Below are positions 8,660 through 16,608 of a DNA stretch of 64,000 nucleotides, one piece after another; within the stretch, counting starts at the first letter, position 1, and each line of letters begins with the position of its first letter. Under the pieces are notes generated by a model. The model did not search any database. It was given only the letters and a program-made list of their open reading frames with translations, and was not told where the DNA came from. Origin of the DNA: Hymenobacter telluris (GTDB lineage Bacteria > Bacteroidota > Bacteroidia > Cytophagales > Hymenobacteraceae); assembly GCF_017313265.1 (NCBI RefSeq), contig NZ_JAFLQZ010000004.1, positions 62,001 to 126,000 on the forward strand. The letters run 5' to 3'. A program made the position numbers and the translations under genes.

Positions 8660-10051
8660 ATGAAATTACGGCTGTGTCTTGTTGCCTCATTCACTTTGGT
8701 GGCATCGGGCGCTTTCGCTCAGCAAATAGATAGTTTGGCTTTTATTCGTTCCAAACGGATGTCCGACGCGGACCTGACCAAGAAGCGCGAGGGCACCTTC
8801 GTAACCGGCCTGCCCGATTTATCGTCGGACCCTGTAACGGGCTTTGGGGTGGGAGTGAAAACCAACATCTTCTGGAATGGCACCCGCGCTAACCCGCTGT
8901 TTGCCTACACGCCCTACCTGATGCGCCTGCGTGCCAATGTGGCCTATTACACCAGCAACGCCCGTGAGCTGACGCTCTCATTAGATGTACCTTACTATAA
9001 AGGCACACGCTGGCGCTACCGCCTCGATTTCAAAGCGCAGCAGAACCCGGCCAACCTGTACTTTGGCTCGTCGGAGGCCACCCTGGGCCGCCTGCGCCTG
9101 CCCTCCGACCCCACCACAACCTTTGCCACCTACGCCGCCTACAACGCGGCCCGCAAGCAGCTGCGCCCCGGCCAGCCGGGCGAGGCGGCGCAGGTAAGCG
9201 ACGCGCTGTCCAACCGCTTCCGCGAAACCGAGTTCATGCTCAACCTGAAGGCCGACTACGCCCTGGGTAAGGGACGCTGGCGGGTGATGGGCGGCTACGA
9301 AATTCAGCATCTGGCCTACACTACCTTTCAGGGTACCAAAACTGATGCCGTGCACCCGAGCACGGGGGAGGAAACGACCGCGCCCAACGGCTTTGCCCTG
9401 CTACAGCGCGATTCTCAGCAGGGACTCATCTATGGCCTTGACGGGGGCTGGGTTTCCATCGTGCAGGCAGCACTCATCCACGACACGCGCGACTTCGAGC
9501 CCGACCCCACCCGAGGGCTCTACTTTGAGGCGGCCAACGAATTCTCCAATCCGATAATAGGGTCGCAATTCAGCTTCAATAAGCTGTTTTTTCAGGGGCG
9601 GGCCTACCGCAAGCTGCCAGTGGGTAAGCGCACGGTGCTGGCCGGACGCGTGGGTGTGGGCAATATCTTCGGCGAGCGGGCACCCTTCTTCGAGTTTCAG
9701 GACCAGTGGAGCCCCGACGGCAGCATCAACGCGCTGGGCGGGCGGCAGTCGTTGCGCGGCTACCGGGCCAACCGCTTTCTGGCCCGCTCGCTGGCCTTTG
9801 CCAACGCCGAGCTGCGCATCCGCCTCGCCGACGTGCAGCTCGGCAAGCAGAATTTCGGCCTGGGCGTAGCTCCCTTTGCTGACGCCGGCACCGTGCGCGA
9901 CCGGTGGCAGAATCTGGGCTTTCAAGATGTCCGCTTTTCCTACGGGGCCGGGGCCCGCATTGCCTGGAACCTATCTACCATGCTCTACGCCGACTACGGC
10001 ATTTCCAGAGAGGACCGTCTGTTCTACTTCGGCATCGGGCAGAATTTCTAG
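8660..10051 (+). CDS. outer-membrane D15/Omp85-type surface antigen barrel
   Basis: A 463-residue protein with a signal peptide (residues 1-21, AFA cleavage) and an N-terminal box SDADLTKKREGTFVTGLPDL seen in Bacteroidota barrels (the DUF5982-type segment). The rest is a D15/bacterial surface antigen barrel: GGRQSLRGYRANRF near residues 360-373 is the conserved loop-6 type RGY motif, and the chain ends in FYFGIGQNF with a terminal Phe as required for BAM recognition. No POTRA domains are evident, so it is not BamA itself; a channel or lipid-related role is possible but unproven. Confidence 0.8.
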   Translation: MKLRLCLVASFTLVASGAFAQQIDSLAFIRSKRMSDADLTKKREGTFVTGLPDLSSDPVTGFGVGVKTNIFWNGTRANPLFAYTPYLMRLRANVAYYTSNARELTLSLDVPYYKGTRWRYRLDFKAQQNPANLYFGSSEATLGRLRLPSDPTTTFATYAAYNAARKQLRPGQPGEAAQVSDALSNRFRETEFMLNLKADYALGKGRWRVMGGYEIQHLAYTTFQGTKTDAVHPSTGEETTAPNGFALLQRDSQQGLIYGLDGGWVSIVQAALIHDTRDFEPDPTRGLYFEAANEFSNPIIGSQFSFNKLFFQGRAYRKLPVGKRTVLAGRVGVGNIFGERAPFFEFQDQWSPDGSINALGGRQSLRGYRANRFLARSLAFANAELRIRLADVQLGKQNFGLGVAPFADAGTVRDRWQNLGFQDVRFSYGAGARIAWNLSTMLYADYGISREDRLFYFGIGQNF

Positions 10052-10202
10052 CGGCAGCCAGCAGAAAGTATCCCAGAAACGCTGGGGCGCTGCCTTGCTA
10101 TTCCTACAATCACCCAAACCTACCCAAAGCCGGCAACTGGTAAAACGCCCGATTACCTTTTGTGCTAGAGCTTTCAACCAAGGCCAATGATGGCAACAGG
10201 CT

Positions 10203-10859
10203 TCAGCGGGCTAACTGGCGCTGCATCAAATCCATCATTTGCTGCATGAGGCGCTGCTGATCCTGTAAATGCTGGTTGCGCAGTTCAGCCAAGGCCAGCT
10301 GATGAGCCATTTGTTGGGTGTAAAGAGCAGTTTGCCAACTGGTGTCAGCAGCGGGAGCGGTTGCTTCGGCGGCAACAATTGGAGCAGCTACCGGCGCAAC
10401 AGTTGGCGCTGGCACGGGAGCCACGGCAGGTTCGGGTATGGCGGCGGCAGGAGCAGGAGTTGCTACAGGAGCAGGCTGTTCTTCAGCAGGTGCCGGCTTC
10501 TCCGTGACGGTTGCTGTTGACGGCGCTTTTTCGGCAGCTGGTATTGAAGTTGGCTTTGGCGCAGCTGGTTTTTTTCCGGGAACTGGGGTTGGCGGCACTT
10601 CCGACTTTACACTTTCAGGCTTGGTTTCATTCGCCTTCAGCATGGGGCCGATGCCCTTCATCATCCAATCTGTAGAAACGTTGGGATACACTTCAAATAC
10701 TTTATCCAAAAGATCAAAACCAGGTTTATTTCGCTCATCTACAAGATGTTGGATTACCGTGGCTGTTTTGCCCAATGAAATAGCAAAGGCGTTTTTCGAT
10801 ATTCCCAAATGCGCAATAAGCTGCACAAATCGTTGCCCAACTGTTTCCTGGCTATCCAT
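10203..10859 (-). CDS. HTH domain protein with Ala/Pro-rich linker and C-terminal Gln-rich coil
   Basis: A 218-residue protein. Residues 1-60 form a Cro/C1-type helix-turn-helix (TVGQRFVQLIAHLGISKNAFAISLG, then FEVYPNVSTDWMMKGIGPML), a layout common in Bacteroidota regulators. Residues ~65-165 are a low-complexity Ala/Pro/Val/Glu linker. Residues ~175-218 are a Gln/Leu-rich coiled coil (HQLALAELRNQHLQDQQRLM), probably for oligomerisation. Start is ATG 10859; earlier in-frame starts would run through promoter-like DNA and the neighbour's terminator. The target is unknown. Confidence 0.75.
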   Translation of the reverse strand: MDSQETVGQRFVQLIAHLGISKNAFAISLGKTATVIQHLVDERNKPGFDLLDKVFEVYPNVSTDWMMKGIGPMLKANETKPESVKSEVPPTPVPGKKPAAPKPTSIPAAEKAPSTATVTEKPAPAEEQPAPVATPAPAAAIPEPAVAPVPAPTVAPVAAPIVAAEATAPAADTSWQTALYTQQMAHQLALAELRNQHLQDQQRLMQQMMDLMQRQLAR

Positions 10860-10913
10860 ATACTCAAATGATTTATGGTGCAATATACACGCAAATGGTA
10901 AAACCGGTTGCAT

Positions 10914-10944
10914 AAAAAATCCCCGGCCAGAACCTGACCGGGGA
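10914..10944 (-). terminator. terminator of the permease gene
   Basis: Minus strand: tccccggtcag, loop, ctggccgggga followed by TTTTTT. It sits 26 bp past the stop of the permease gene and just upstream of the HTH gene. Confidence 0.85.
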
Positions 10945-10969
10945 CGCATGCCCTATAAGCTGGTTGCGG

Positions 10970-12208
10970 CTACTCGTAGCGCAGGCTTTCGATGGGGTCG
11001 AGGCCGGCGGCTTTGCTGGCGGGATAGTAGCCCGAGGCCAGCCCCACACTCACGCAGATAACGAGGCCTAGCATCATCCAGAACCACGGCACCAGGAAGG
11101 TTCCCTCCCCCACAAACAACGACACCGCATTGCCCATTGAAACCCCGAGGATGATGCCCAGCACCCCGCCCATCAAACAGATAACAATGGCTTCGATGAG
11201 GAACTGCTGCCGAATCTGAAGGGCGGTAGCGCCCAGGGCCTTGCGGATACCAATTTCGCGGGTGCGCTCCGTCACCGATACCATCATGATATTCATGAGG
11301 GCAATACTGGCGCCAAGCAGCGTAATAAAGCCCACCAGGAAGCCGCCCATTTTCAGCCCCCCCGACAACTCATCGAGCTTAGCGGCCATAGAGTCGGAGC
11401 GCTCCACCTCAAAGCTGTCTTCCTGGCCTAACGGGTCGTGGCGCACGGCGCGCATCACGCCGGTGGCCTGGCCAGTAAGGTAGGTGAGTTCCTCGGGCTT
11501 GGGCGTGGCGGTTTTCACGTCGAAGGTGAGGGCACGCTGGCGGGGGAGTTGGTTGCCGGTTTCCAGCGGCACCAGCACCAGCCGGTCGGCTCCCCCACCC
11601 TGGCCGGTACTGCCGCTTTTTTCGAGCATGCCCACCACCAGAAACCGGCGGCCCAGCAGGTACACATACTTGCCAACGGCCGATTCAGAAGGGTACAGCT
11701 TGTCTTTCACCTCGGAGCCAATAATGACCACATTGGTGCCGTTTTCCAGCTCCAGGGGCGAAAATGCCCGCCCGTCGCCGAGGTTGTAATTCTGTATCTG
11801 CAAGTAGTTTTCGTCGCCGGCTACTACTTGTATGTTGGGGTTGGTTTTCTGGCCATTGGCTTTCACTTCAGTGGCGCCGGAAATGAAGGCAGAAATACCC
11901 ACCCGCGCTTCGTCGCCCAGAGCCTGCTTGTACTTTTGGGCTTGCAGCAAGCTGATGGGCGGGTAAATGCGCCCCTGCACCCCGCCCCGCCGAAACCGGT
12001 TGGTGTAGCCTTTGGCCTTCATTTCAAAAGAATTGGCTCCCAGGCTGGCGAAAGTCTGATTTAAAGAATACTTCATGGCGTCGATGGCCGTTAGAATACC
12101 GACCAAGGCCATAATTCCGATACTTACAATGAGGGCCGTCAGGACCGTGCGCAGCAGATTGCTTTGAATGGAACGGAAAGCCTCCTTGATGTTTTCTAAC
12201 AGGTGCAT
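10970..12208 (-). CDS. MacB/FtsX-family ABC transporter permease
   Basis: A 412-residue protein with the MacB-type layout: N-terminal transmembrane helix (about 18-38), a large periplasmic MacB_PCD domain (about 40-260), then three C-terminal helices with the FtsX signature [14 protein letters not shown] near residue 320. The start [26 protein letters not shown] is the standard N-terminus; an in-frame extension upstream is not family-like. No ATPase is adjacent, so its LolD/MacB-type partner must be elsewhere. Mechanotransmission or lipoprotein, peptide or drug export is known for the family; the substrate is unknown here. Confidence 0.9.
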   Translation of the reverse strand: MHLLENIKEAFRSIQSNLLRTVLTALIVSIGIMALVGILTAIDAMKYSLNQTFASLGANSFEMKAKGYTNRFRRGGVQGRIYPPISLLQAQKYKQALGDEARVGISAFISGATEVKANGQKTNPNIQVVAGDENYLQIQNYNLGDGRAFSPLELENGTNVVIIGSEVKDKLYPSESAVGKYVYLLGRRFLVVGMLEKSGSTGQGGGADRLVLVPLETGNQLPRQRALTFDVKTATPKPEELTYLTGQATGVMRAVRHDPLGQEDSFEVERSDSMAAKLDELSGGLKMGGFLVGFITLLGASIALMNIMMVSVTERTREIGIRKALGATALQIRQQFLIEAIVICLMGGVLGIILGVSMGNAVSLFVGEGTFLVPWFWMMLGLVICVSVGLASGYYPASKAAGLDPIESLRYE

Positions 12209-12517
12209 AACGACAGGACAAAACAGCGCCAGCGGCGCGAAAATCAACTGAACTTCATGGCCCTTAGGTGGGTTCCTGAAGCTGATTGAGGCACGCAATG
12301 TAGCGGGTTTCGCGCACATTCAGAGGGTGTTCCATGGCCCTTGCCGGCCTTGGCGAATATTTGATTATTTTAATTTTATAGTTTCTGGAATTGGTCCAAA
12401 TTTCAAGCTGATTTTCGATGGAATAAAGAGCAGGAAACACGTGTTTTATTTTTTCTAACTACCTTCCATCAGTTGCCTACGCTCCAGCAGCAGTATCCCG
12501 AGCTCAACTTTCGCCTC

Positions 12518-13792
12518 ATGATTTTCCAACGTTTTCTCCTATTTCTGCTAGTAGTTACGGGCCTGGCAGTACCCACCTTAGCTCGCGCCAACCATGTGCT
12601 TATACCCATGGACCAGGCGCAGAAAGAACACCTCAAAGCCTACGGTATAGCGTACTGGCTGCTTACCAAGCAGGTGGAAGTGGATTGGCTGCTCAACTAC
12701 CGGGGCGGCTCGTTTGCCTGCGAGGTAGCCACGGGCGTAGAAAACGAGTTGGCGGTGCGCAACGTCTCGTACCAGGTCATTAGCGAGGCGCAGTACACCA
12801 GTATTCTGTCGGAAATAGCCGACCCGAACGCCAACATGGACGTGATGAAGCTGGAGAAGGTGCCGAAAATTGCGGTGTACACCCCCAAAGGCAAGCAGCC
12901 CTGGGACGACGCAGTGACGCTGGTGCTGGGCTACGCCGAAATTCCCTACGACCAGATTTATGACGACGACGTGCTGGATGGCAAGCTGCCTAAGTACGAC
13001 TGGCTGCACCTGCACCACGAGGACTTTACGGGCCAGTACGGTAAGTTTTTTGCTTCCTACCGCAACCGCCCCTGGTATCAGCAGCAGCAGCGCGACACCG
13101 AAGCCGCTGCCAAGCGCCATGGCTTTGCCAAGGTCAGCCAGATGAAGGCCGCGGTGGTAACCAAGATGCAGGAATTTATTGCCGGTGGGGGCTTCCAGTT
13201 TGCCATGTGCTCAGCCACCGACACCTACGATATTGCGCTGGCCGGCCTGGGCGTGGATATGGTGGAAAGCATGTACGATGGCGACCCGGCCGACCCGGCG
13301 GCCCAGAGCAAGCTCAATTTCAACCGGACCTTGGCCTTCAAAGACTTTCAATTGGTGCGCGACCCGTATCAGTACGAGTTCAGCAGCATTGATATGGATA
13401 TGCGTGAGCGGGGCGTGTACGAAGACAACGACTACTTCCAGCTCTTCACCTTCTCGGCCAAGTACGACCCGGTGCCTACCATGCTCACCCAGGACCACGA
13501 GAAAACCATTAAGGGCTTTATGGGCCAGACCACGGCGTTCCGCAAGAGCCTCATCAAGTCGGATGTGGTGATAATGGGCGACAACAAGGCCTCGGGGGAG
13601 GTGCGCTACATGCACGGCACCCTGGGCAAAGGCACCTGGACGTTCTATGGCGGCCACGACCCCGAAGACTACCAACACATGGTGGAAGAAGAACCCACGG
13701 ACCTGGCGCTGCACCCCAACTCCCCCGGCTACCGCCTGATTCTCAATAACGTATTGTTTCCGGCTGCCAAAAAGAAAAAGCAGAAAACCTGA
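12518..13792 (+). CDS. secreted conserved protein of unknown function (often auto-named asparagine synthetase B)
   Basis: A 424-residue protein with a signal peptide (MIFQRFLLFLLVVTGLAVPTLARA), start ATG 12518. The mature part has HVLIPMDQAQKEHLKAYGIAYW, EVDWLLNYRGGSF, PKIAVYTPKGKQPWDDAV, YDWLHLHHEDFTGQYG and GGGFQFAMCSATDTYDIAL. I recall close relatives in Bacteroidota being named asparagine synthetase B, but no synthetase motif (N-terminal Cys, PPi loop) is present and it is exported, so that name looks wrong. The FAMCSATD segment resembles a nucleophile elbow of class-I glutamine-amidotransferase-like folds, which is speculation. It ends in a Lys-rich tail before a terminator. Confidence 0.65.
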   Translation: MIFQRFLLFLLVVTGLAVPTLARANHVLIPMDQAQKEHLKAYGIAYWLLTKQVEVDWLLNYRGGSFACEVATGVENELAVRNVSYQVISEAQYTSILSEIADPNANMDVMKLEKVPKIAVYTPKGKQPWDDAVTLVLGYAEIPYDQIYDDDVLDGKLPKYDWLHLHHEDFTGQYGKFFASYRNRPWYQQQQRDTEAAAKRHGFAKVSQMKAAVVTKMQEFIAGGGFQFAMCSATDTYDIALAGLGVDMVESMYDGDPADPAAQSKLNFNRTLAFKDFQLVRDPYQYEFSSIDMDMRERGVYEDNDYFQLFTFSAKYDPVPTMLTQDHEKTIKGFMGQTTAFRKSLIKSDVVIMGDNKASGEVRYMHGTLGKGTWTFYGGHDPEDYQHMVEEEPTDLALHPNSPGYRLILNNVLFPAAKKKKQKT

Positions 13793-13811
13793 TTTACACG
13801 AATACTGCAAG

Positions 13812-13871
13812 AAGTCGGGCCGATGTGGGAGGATTTTGCGGATTCGCAGTCTTCCTACGTCGGCCCGACTT
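13812..13871. terminator. terminator after the secreted unknown gene
   Basis: 22-nt arms with three mismatches (aagtcgggccg... / ...cggcccgactt) and a 16-nt loop, 20 bp after the stop. Confidence 0.75.
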
Positions 13872-13965
13872 TTGGCAGGCAGCTTAAATGATTTTTCTCC
13901 CGTATTTACAAGCAAAGCCTGACAGCCAACACCACTCCTTGGCTGACTTTTGCTAATTCCTGCCT

Positions 13966-15804
13966 ATGAATTCCGAACAAACTAATTATGGCTTATCTAT
14001 TAGCCAGGAAGAGTTAAACACTCCGGAACCATTCGAAAACCCGCTCCCACGCGCCGTATTGCGCCTCAACACCCACGTGCTGCTGGATGGCGACTGGCGC
14101 TTCGCCCTCGATACCGAGGATACCGGCCTGCGCGACGGTTGGCACCTGGGACATTATTACGAGCATATTGCCCAGTGGCCGGGCTCCATTGAAAACCACA
14201 TGGCTGAAGCGCACAGCCAATCGTTGCCGGCTGCCTGGCACGACAGCGTAGTGGCGTGGTACGAGCGGGAATTTACGCTGCCGGAAATGGCCGAATCCCT
14301 CAACCGCTCGATGCTACAGCTCACTTTCGGGGCCTGCGGCTACGAGACGCGCGTGTGGCTGAACGGCCGTCTGCTGCGCACGATTGAGGGCGAAGAAATT
14401 CATTACGGCGAATACACCTCGTTTTCTTACGAGCTAAAGGCTGAGCTGCTCCGGCCCAACAACCGCCTGACCGTGCGCATTGCCGACACCATGGACGCCG
14501 AAACGCCGCGCGGCAAGCAGGAGTCGCACGTGTATAAGCGCGGCGGCATCTGGTACCAGACCAATACGGGCGCCGTGCGCAGCGTGTGGCTGGAAATGGT
14601 GGAGCGCAACCGGCTTCGCTCCCGCGTGGGCGTGGTAAGCGTAGTGGAAGACCAGTTGGTACGCTTCACCTTCACGCCCCGCATCCACGACCCCGGCCTT
14701 TATACGTTGCGCCTCCAAGTGTATGAGCGCAACGCCGCCCCCGATGCCGCTCCGCTGGCAACGTCTGATTTTTCGTTGCCGCTGGAAGCTGGCCAACGCC
14801 AGCAACGCGTGGTGATGGAAGTGCCCGATGCCAAGCTATGGTCCACGGAAACGCCTAACCTCTACCGCCTGGTAGCCCAGCTCATCGACCAGGAAGGGTA
14901 TTCCGCGCAGATTGAAACGCATTTCGGACTACGCAAAATAGAAGCGCGGGGCCGCTACGTGTATCTGAACAACGAGCCTATTTACCTCGACGGTATTCTG
15001 TATCAGCCGGGTACGGCCACGTATGCCGAAATCAGAAGGCACATGTACGCCATGAAAGAGCTGGGCTGCAACCTGGTGCGGGTGCACATTGCCGGAGTTG
15101 ACCCGCGCATCTACAACCTGGCCGATGAGTTGGGGCTACTGCTGTGGGTGGAAGTGCCCAGCCCGCACAGCTCCACTCCGCGCAGCCGCGAAAACCACCG
15201 CGCCGAGCTCCTGCGCATGCTGATGCTGATTGGCACCCACCCGTCGGTGGTTATCTGGAGCCTATACAACGAGGACTGGGGCGCGCAGGACATTGCCACC
15301 AACCCCGAAACCCGCAAGTATATCGTGGAAATGTACCATTATATGCAGCTGGCGTACCCGCAGTTTCTGGTGGTGGACAACGACGGCTGGCACCACATTT
15401 CTTACGAAGGCCGCCTGAAATCCGACCTGCTCACGGCCCACCTCTATACGCCTGACCTAGGCCGCTGGCAGGAACTGCTCGACCGGCTGGTGCAGGGTGA
15501 GCTGGTAGGCACGGCGGCCTTCCCCCTAGTGGTCGGCGACCCATTTTTCTACCGCAAGCAGGTGCCGCTATTAGTGAGTGAATGGGGCGGTTTCGGCTTC
15601 TCCGACTACGGCGGCCCCAAAGATGCCGAGAGCCGCACCGAAGACATTCGCCGGTTCAAGCAGGAGCTACGGGCCCGCCCCATTGCCGGCGACGTGTACA
15701 CTCAGGCCACCAACATCGAAGATGAGCGCAACGGCCTCATCGACCCGCACACCGGTGCCCTATCCGTACCGCCGGGCCTGCTGGATTCGCGGACAGTGAA
15801 CTAG
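13966..15804 (+). CDS. glycoside hydrolase family 2 (beta-galactosidase/glucuronidase-like)
   Basis: A 612-residue protein with the GH2 order: N-terminal sugar-binding jelly roll (about 40-210, with NTHVLLDGDWRF and ETRVWLNG), an Ig-like middle domain (about 210-325), then a TIM barrel from about 328. The acid/base is E436 in SLYNED and the nucleophile is E539 in LVSEWGG. There is no signal peptide, so it is probably cytoplasmic and acts on imported oligosaccharides. It is short for LacZ and close to the beta-glucuronidase/UidA size class. The last codons and stop lie inside the left arm of a 35-bp hairpin. Confidence 0.9.
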   Translation: MNSEQTNYGLSISQEELNTPEPFENPLPRAVLRLNTHVLLDGDWRFALDTEDTGLRDGWHLGHYYEHIAQWPGSIENHMAEAHSQSLPAAWHDSVVAWYEREFTLPEMAESLNRSMLQLTFGACGYETRVWLNGRLLRTIEGEEIHYGEYTSFSYELKAELLRPNNRLTVRIADTMDAETPRGKQESHVYKRGGIWYQTNTGAVRSVWLEMVERNRLRSRVGVVSVVEDQLVRFTFTPRIHDPGLYTLRLQVYERNAAPDAAPLATSDFSLPLEAGQRQQRVVMEVPDAKLWSTETPNLYRLVAQLIDQEGYSAQIETHFGLRKIEARGRYVYLNNEPIYLDGILYQPGTATYAEIRRHMYAMKELGCNLVRVHIAGVDPRIYNLADELGLLLWVEVPSPHSSTPRSRENHRAELLRMLMLIGTHPSVVIWSLYNEDWGAQDIATNPETRKYIVEMYHYMQLAYPQFLVVDNDGWHHISYEGRLKSDLLTAHLYTPDLGRWQELLDRLVQGELVGTAAFPLVVGDPFFYRKQVPLLVSEWGGFGFSDYGGPKDAESRTEDIRRFKQELRARPIAGDVYTQATNIEDERNGLIDPHTGALSVPPGLLDSRTVN

Positions 15805-15897
15805 TGAAGTGGTGAAATGGTGAGTTTGAAGTTTTGATGGCACCGCTTACGCGGTTCGAACATCAAACTCACCATTTCACCACTTCACTAGTTCACT
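15795..15897. repeat. perfect 35-bp palindromic hairpin built of octamer words (copy A)
   Basis: Arms 15795-15829 and 15863-15897 are exact reverse complements. The left arm splits into octamers AGTGAACT, AGTGAAGT, GGTGAAAT, GGTGAGTT. It contains the stop codon of the GH2 gene; the right arm ends one base before the miaE stop, so convergent genes share it. The loop has a small inner hairpin (accgc/gcggt). It is a homologue of the element at 25335-25435. It probably terminates transcription from both sides, though there is no classical T-run. Confidence 0.85.
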
Positions 15898-15898
15898 A

Positions 15899-16504
15899 TT
15901 AATGCACCCGGTCGTTGCGGACGGGCAGGTTGGTTACGATTTCGCCTTCCAGTTTCAGCAGTTCTTGCAGGCGCGCATCCACTTCCTGTGGGTCGCAGTA
16001 CTCCTTGGCCAGATCCACGTAACTCACGAAATGAGCGGCTTCGGACACCATCAGCTCGTAGTAAAACTTGCTCAGGTCGGGGTCGGGAATGTGTTTCCAG
16101 AGCAGCTTGAACCGCTCACAGCTGCGCGCTTCAATCAAGGCCGACACCAGCAGCTGGTCCATGAGCTGCCGCTCACGGGGGCCGCCTTTGCGCACGTGCG
16201 TGAGCAGCTGCACCACGTATTCGTCGCGGCGGGGGCGCCCGAGCTGGTAGCCCCGCTTGCGCAGCTCCAGCAGCACCCGCTCGAAGTGGCTCCACTCCTC
16301 GGCCACCAAATCAGTCAGCTCATCTACTAGCCGGGTTTTCTCGGGATAGTGAATAATCATGCTGATGCCGGTGCTGGCGGCTTTCTGCTCGCACCAGGCG
16401 TGGTCCACGAGAATGTCCTCGATGTTCTTGCTGGCAATGTCCACCCAGCGCGGGTCGGTATTGAGCTTGAGCTTAAGGATGGTTTTTTCTTTGGGTTGTT
16501 CCAT
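15899..16504 (-). CDS. miaE: tRNA-(ms2io6A)-hydroxylase MiaE
   Basis: Non-haem di-iron monooxygenase that hydroxylates ms2i6A37 to ms2io6A37 in tRNA. The 201-residue protein has the helical ferritin-like bundle with ligand motifs EDILVDHAWCEQKAA, EEWSHFERVL, EARSCERFKLL and SEAAHFVSYVDLA (Glu and ExxH pairs). Its substrate is made by MiaB, which is also in the window at 25528. The start ATG is one base from a hairpin arm (16506-16600), and the stop abuts another hairpin. Confidence 0.95.
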   Translation of the reverse strand: MEQPKEKTILKLKLNTDPRWVDIASKNIEDILVDHAWCEQKAASTGISMIIHYPEKTRLVDELTDLVAEEWSHFERVLLELRKRGYQLGRPRRDEYVVQLLTHVRKGGPRERQLMDQLLVSALIEARSCERFKLLWKHIPDPDLSKFYYELMVSEAAHFVSYVDLAKEYCDPQEVDARLQELLKLEGEIVTNLPVRNDRVH

Positions 16505-16505
16505 T

Positions 16506-16600
16506 GTTGAATTGCTGCTTGTTGAATTGCTGATTACAATTGATTGATTGTAAAAAGCTTTTCATCAACAGCTTAACAATTCAACAATCAGCAATTCAAC
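16506..16600. repeat. long imperfect hairpin with 15-bp tandem words between porin and miaE
   Basis: Arms of 28 nt, 16506-16533 and 16573-16600, with three mismatches. The left arm is a direct repeat of TTGAATTGCTGCTTG and TTGAATTGCTGATTA. The loop has its own hairpin (ttacaat/attgtaa). It fills the gap between the porin stop and the miaE start (both minus strand). Confidence 0.75.
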
Positions 16601-16608
16601 CATTAACT

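Noticed and set aside
15795..15897. The tandem-word hairpins as a CRISPR array
   Set aside because: Words are 7-8 bp without spacers and the arms are inverted copies; no cas genes.
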